DNA of 7,585 nucleotides from Candidatus Opitulatrix cubana (GTDB taxonomy: Bacteria; Actinomycetota; Actinomycetes; Actinomycetales; Bifidobacteriaceae), in assembly GCA_031283665.1 (NCBI GenBank), contig JAITBJ010000011.1:1-7585 (forward strand), written 5' to 3'. Numbering within the stretch: position 1 is the first letter of the stretch; each line of letters begins with the position of its first letter. Shown piece by piece: positions 6,209-7,585 of the stretch. A program made the position numbers and the translations under genes. The notes below the pieces were generated by a model. The model saw nothing but the letters and a program-made list of their open reading frames with translations, was not told where the DNA came from and did no database searches.

Positions 6209-6214
6209 ATTAAA

Positions 6215-6220
6215 ATTATA
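6215..6220 (-). promoter_or_regulatory. -10 box of the HNH gene, apparently leaderless
   Basis: A consensus TATAAT, six bases (TTTAAT), then the ATG at 6208 places +1 exactly on the start codon. It follows immediately after the TGA stop (6223-6221) of the small upstream ORF. The nuclease gene can therefore probably be transcribed separately from it. Confidence 0.6.
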
Positions 6221-6436
6221 TCATATATTTTGAAGAATACTCACTACTATATAGCCTTTGTCAAGCAGCCATTTTTTAGTTTCAGAATCAGTAAACACTT
6301 TTTTTGGAATGCTTTTTTTAATTTTTTCTAAATCTCTACGTGCAGAAAGTTTTAATTTTTCAAGTTCAAATTCATCATTAGCTGGTATAAAATCTGAAAA
6401 ATCACCCCTCTCGACTTCGTCAATAATTTCTTCCAT
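6221..6436 (-). CDS. Small charged protein, unrecognised, possibly 5'-truncated by the IS element
   Basis: This ORF of 71 residues starts MEEIIDEVERGDFSDFI and ends KGYIVVSILQNI. I do not recognise the family. It is rich in Glu, Asp and Lys, looks largely helical (about residues 25-45, ELEKLKLSARRDLEKIKKS), and has no membrane segment. The frame stays open up to 6574, but that part is antisense to the transposase gene and is probably artefactual. No Shine-Dalgarno sequence and no -10 box at leaderless distance precede the ATG at 6436. The left end of the IS fragment begins close by (around 6447), so the native start or promoter may have been removed. It sits directly upstream of the HNH gene, which raises, without proving, a two-gene unit such as nuclease plus partner. 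Confidence 0.45.
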   Translation of the reverse strand: MEEIIDEVERGDFSDFIPANDEFELEKLKLSARRDLEKIKKSIPKKVFTDSETKKWLLDKGYIVVSILQNI

Positions 6437-6492
6437 TAGTTTGCGGTGCAGACAATTAATGGCACACTTTTTAAAAAACAGAAAGGAAACTA

Positions 6493-6976
6493 ATGAAAAC
6501 AGAGACCAGAATGAAATTAGAAGCAGAAGTAATAGAATATCGAAAAAGGGATATGACTTATATTGAAATTGCACGAAAATGCAATTTAAAAAATCAGTGG
6601 GTGGTAAAAGCTTCTTAGGAAATATAGAATATACAATTCAGATTTGCCTAAATCAAAAGCATTCTATTCAGATAGTGTAAAATGCCAAGCATTGAGACTT
6701 TACGAAAATGGAATTAACAAGCAAATGATTACGAGACTATTAGGCATAAAAGATACTCATACGATTACAAAATGGATTAAGTCAAAATCTTGTAATGTAT
6801 GGCATAATTATTGTATGGATAGTAAAGAACTTGATTCGTATATAGATAAAAAAACTAATAAAATAGATTTTAATAAAATACCAAGAGAAAAGATTCAAGA
6901 GGCATTTGAAGAGCTTGAGTTTCAGCGTAATTGTGCACTTGCAATAAAAAAAGTACTGGATTCAAAGGACTTATAA
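6493..6976 (+). pseudogene. IS3-family transposase orfA, frameshifted
   Basis: OrfA is the DNA-binding half of the IS3 transposase. Translation starts at ATG 6493 behind a good GAAAGGA ribosome binding site. The first helix-turn-helix is readable (EVIEYRKRDMTYIEIARKC...NQWVV) and runs into a stop at 6616-6618. Reading continues one base later: omitting one A in the AAAA run at 6606-6609 restores WVV-KLLRKYR and the second helix-turn-helix (FYSDSVKCQALRLYENGINK... HTITKWIKSKS). A leucine-zipper-like tail follows (REKIQEAFEELEFQRN), ending at 6976. The frameshift makes it a probable pseudogene; a sequencing error in the A run is possible. The length and double helix-turn-helix resemble IS150-type OrfA. 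Confidence 0.75.
6946..6953 (+). other. -1 ribosomal frameshift site (AAAAAAAG) between orfA and orfB
   Basis: Seven A followed by G is the classic slippery sequence of IS3-family elements. It lies in the orfA frame near its 3' end (AIKKVLDSKDL). A -1 slip continues in the orfB frame as STGFKGLINSEKRE, which would give the OrfAB fusion transposase. No strong downstream stimulatory structure is obvious. Confidence 0.6.
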
Positions 6977-7187
6977 ATAGTGAGAAACGAGAAATCATAG
7001 GTTTTTTGAGTCGTAAACACGGATATAAAATTGCAAGATTATGTAGGTATTTTCAAATAAACCGCAAGACATATTATAATACGTCAAAAGATGCAAAATT
7101 AGAATATTTAGAATATAAAAAAGTATTTTTAGATTTTTATAGTACAAATGTACGAGTAAAGAATTCTAAAGGTTATAGACAAATTAT
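6952..7187 (+). pseudogene. IS3-family transposase orfB, N-terminal fragment
   Basis: The region carries the N-terminal HTH_21-type region of OrfB: EKREIIGFLSRKHGYKIARL, then FQINRKTYYN, and the beginning of the next conserved segment FLDFYSTNVRVKNSKGYRQI, corresponding to the family's 'GYRRI' motif. Translation from there to the stop at 7254 reads through tRNA-Leu sequence and is meaningless as protein. The whole integrase core with its DDE residues is absent. It can be reached from orfA only by the -1 slip at 6946-6953, or from a start at 6931. Confidence 0.75.
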
Positions 7188-7248
7188 GCGCATGCTTCAG
7201 GTGCATGTATTCTTTACGAATGTGGAGGTTCAAGTCCTCTTGTGGGCA
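7187..7248 (+). pseudogene. 3' half of tRNA-Leu (anticodon CAG), truncated
   Basis: Positions 7191-7248 match the 3' part of a class II tRNA-Leu. They show anticodon stem CATGC/GCATG with loop TTCAGGT (anticodon CAG), a long variable arm (TATTC-TTTAC-GAATG), T arm GGAGG-TTCAAGT-CCTCT, acceptor strand TGTGGGC and discriminator A. CCA is not encoded. The 5' acceptor strand expected to pair (GCCCACA) and the D arm are missing; transposase sequence stands in their place. The fragment begins at the anticodon stem, the span that tRNA-targeting integrases often carry as an attachment core. It may be a tRNA broken by an IS-linked deletion, or such an attachment remnant. Confidence 0.75.
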
Positions 7249-7270
7249 CTATAAAGCACTCTTACACAGT

Positions 7271-7585
7271 TTATTTTTCAGTTACTTCTTCTGCCTCAAC
7301 CTCTATAATGCTGTCAGAATCTAAACCTTTCAGATAATTATAATATCTAGCCATAGTAGTACTCACATATGGACCTACATAAATCAAAGCTATTCCGCAA
7401 GTTATAAGCGATAACAATAGCCATGGAATAAATGAGCAGCCTAAAATAAATAACTCACCTTTATGACCTTTCATCATCTCAATACTTTTTTTCTGAGCTT
7501 CCTTTGCTGTCATTTCAGGATTTTCGGTTAGCAAATAAAACATCTGTGAATATGCAAACATTTTAATTATACCAGGAACTATTAA
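7271..7585 (-). CDS. DUF975 family integral membrane protein (C-terminal part, runs off the window)
   Basis: The reading frame is open to the window edge. The residues before the first methionine (LIVPGIIK) match the DUF975 hallmark 'VPGIIK..aYS', so the true start is upstream of 7585. The visible part continues with MFYLLTENPEMTAKEAQKKS, the typical DUF975 sequence between membrane helices, then a hairpin of two hydrophobic segments (ELFILGCSFIPWLLLSLI and GIALIYVGPYVSTTMARYY) and an acidic tail ending VEAEEVTEK. The function of the family is unknown. It converges with the truncated tRNA-Leu, ending 22 bp from it. The TAA stop is at 7273-7271. Confidence 0.85.
   Translation of the reverse strand, partial: LIVPGIIKMFAYSQMFYLLTENPEMTAKEAQKKSIEMMKGHKGELFILGCSFIPWLLLSLITCGIALIYVGPYVSTTMARYYNYLKGLDSDSIIEVEAEEVTEK

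Larger units (their letters stand above)
6447..7187 (+). mobile_element. IS3-family (IS150-like) element, 3'-truncated and decayed
   Basis: The fragment carries orfA and the beginning of orfB of an IS3-type element, joined at its right side to part of a tRNA-Leu. The left boundary is uncertain. A TG-start at 6447 (TGCAGACAATTAATGGCAC) is a plausible terminal sequence, but no right inverted repeat remains to test it. The catalytic DDE (integrase core) part is missing, so the element cannot move by itself. The right breakpoint is set where transposase-like reading (GYRQI) gives way to the tRNA sequence near 7187. Confidence 0.7.

Noticed and set aside
6258..6566. 102-codon plus-strand ORF opposite the small ORF and orfA start
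   Set aside because: Serine-rich low-complexity composition typical of antisense translation; it overlaps the real orfA start in another frame.
6437..6574. Hydrophobic N-terminal extension of the small minus-strand ORF, resembling a membrane segment
   Set aside because: It is antisense to the orfA start and IS left end; the hydrophobicity comes from the complement of A-rich transposase sequence.
7208..7223. Reading CTTTACG as an anticodon loop with a stop-suppressor anticodon (TTA)
   Set aside because: These bases are the long variable arm of a tRNA-Leu; the true anticodon loop is TTCAGGT at 7196-7202 on a perfect 5-bp stem.
7187..7254. C-terminal continuation of orfB (after GYRQI) as protein
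   Set aside because: The DNA is tRNA-Leu sequence; the peptide has no transposase resemblance.

Overview
The window reads as AT-rich chromosomal DNA from an actinobacterium, probably one with a reduced genome. Three things point there. The Lon-like protein has the membrane-anchored S16 form typical of Actinobacteria. The HNH protein has the actinobacterial DUF1524-like layout. yebC and yajC lie in the actinobacterial yebC-(ruvCAB)-yajC-sec order, although ruvC, ruvA and ruvB are absent from their usual place. The protein genes are AT-rich while the tRNA-related stretch is visibly GC-richer. The taxonomic call is an inference from gene content; no marker gene settles the species.

Layout. Positions 1-2845 (minus strand) hold a DUF885 metallopeptidase-like gene, yebC and the 5' part of yajC, read in that order. 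A 30-bp divergent spacer separates DUF885 from a plus-strand membrane-anchored Lon-like (S16) protease that lacks the expected PDZ domain. This converges on a minus-strand CycA/AnsP-like amino-acid permease (3665-5086). Upstream of the permease, on the same strand, lies an intact tRNA-Asp(GTC) at 5427-5500. It is followed by two nearly identical 151-bp tandem units (5124-5425). Each unit contains a tRNA-Asp-derived structure whose anticodon loop is replaced by a long hairpin.

Positions 5500-7250 look like accessory DNA. There is a DUF1524-type HNH nuclease gene, a small unrecognised ORF just upstream of it, and a decayed, 3'-truncated IS3-family element. The element is fused to the 3' half of a tRNA-Leu(CAG). 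The window ends with the C-terminal part of a DUF975 membrane protein (7271-7585, minus).

Expression signals. Five minus- or plus-strand housekeeping or accessory genes start without a Shine-Dalgarno sequence. Four of them (yebC, DUF885, Lon-like, HNH) have a TANNNT hexamer ending 6-7 bases before the ATG, the geometry expected for leaderless transcripts. yajC and the transposase orfA instead have a clear GAAAGGA ribosome binding site. The most unusual element is the pair of tRNA-Asp-like units between tRNA-Asp and the permease. They could be relics of site-specific integration at the tRNA 3' end, or a structured RNA acting as a leader or non-decoding tRNA mimic.
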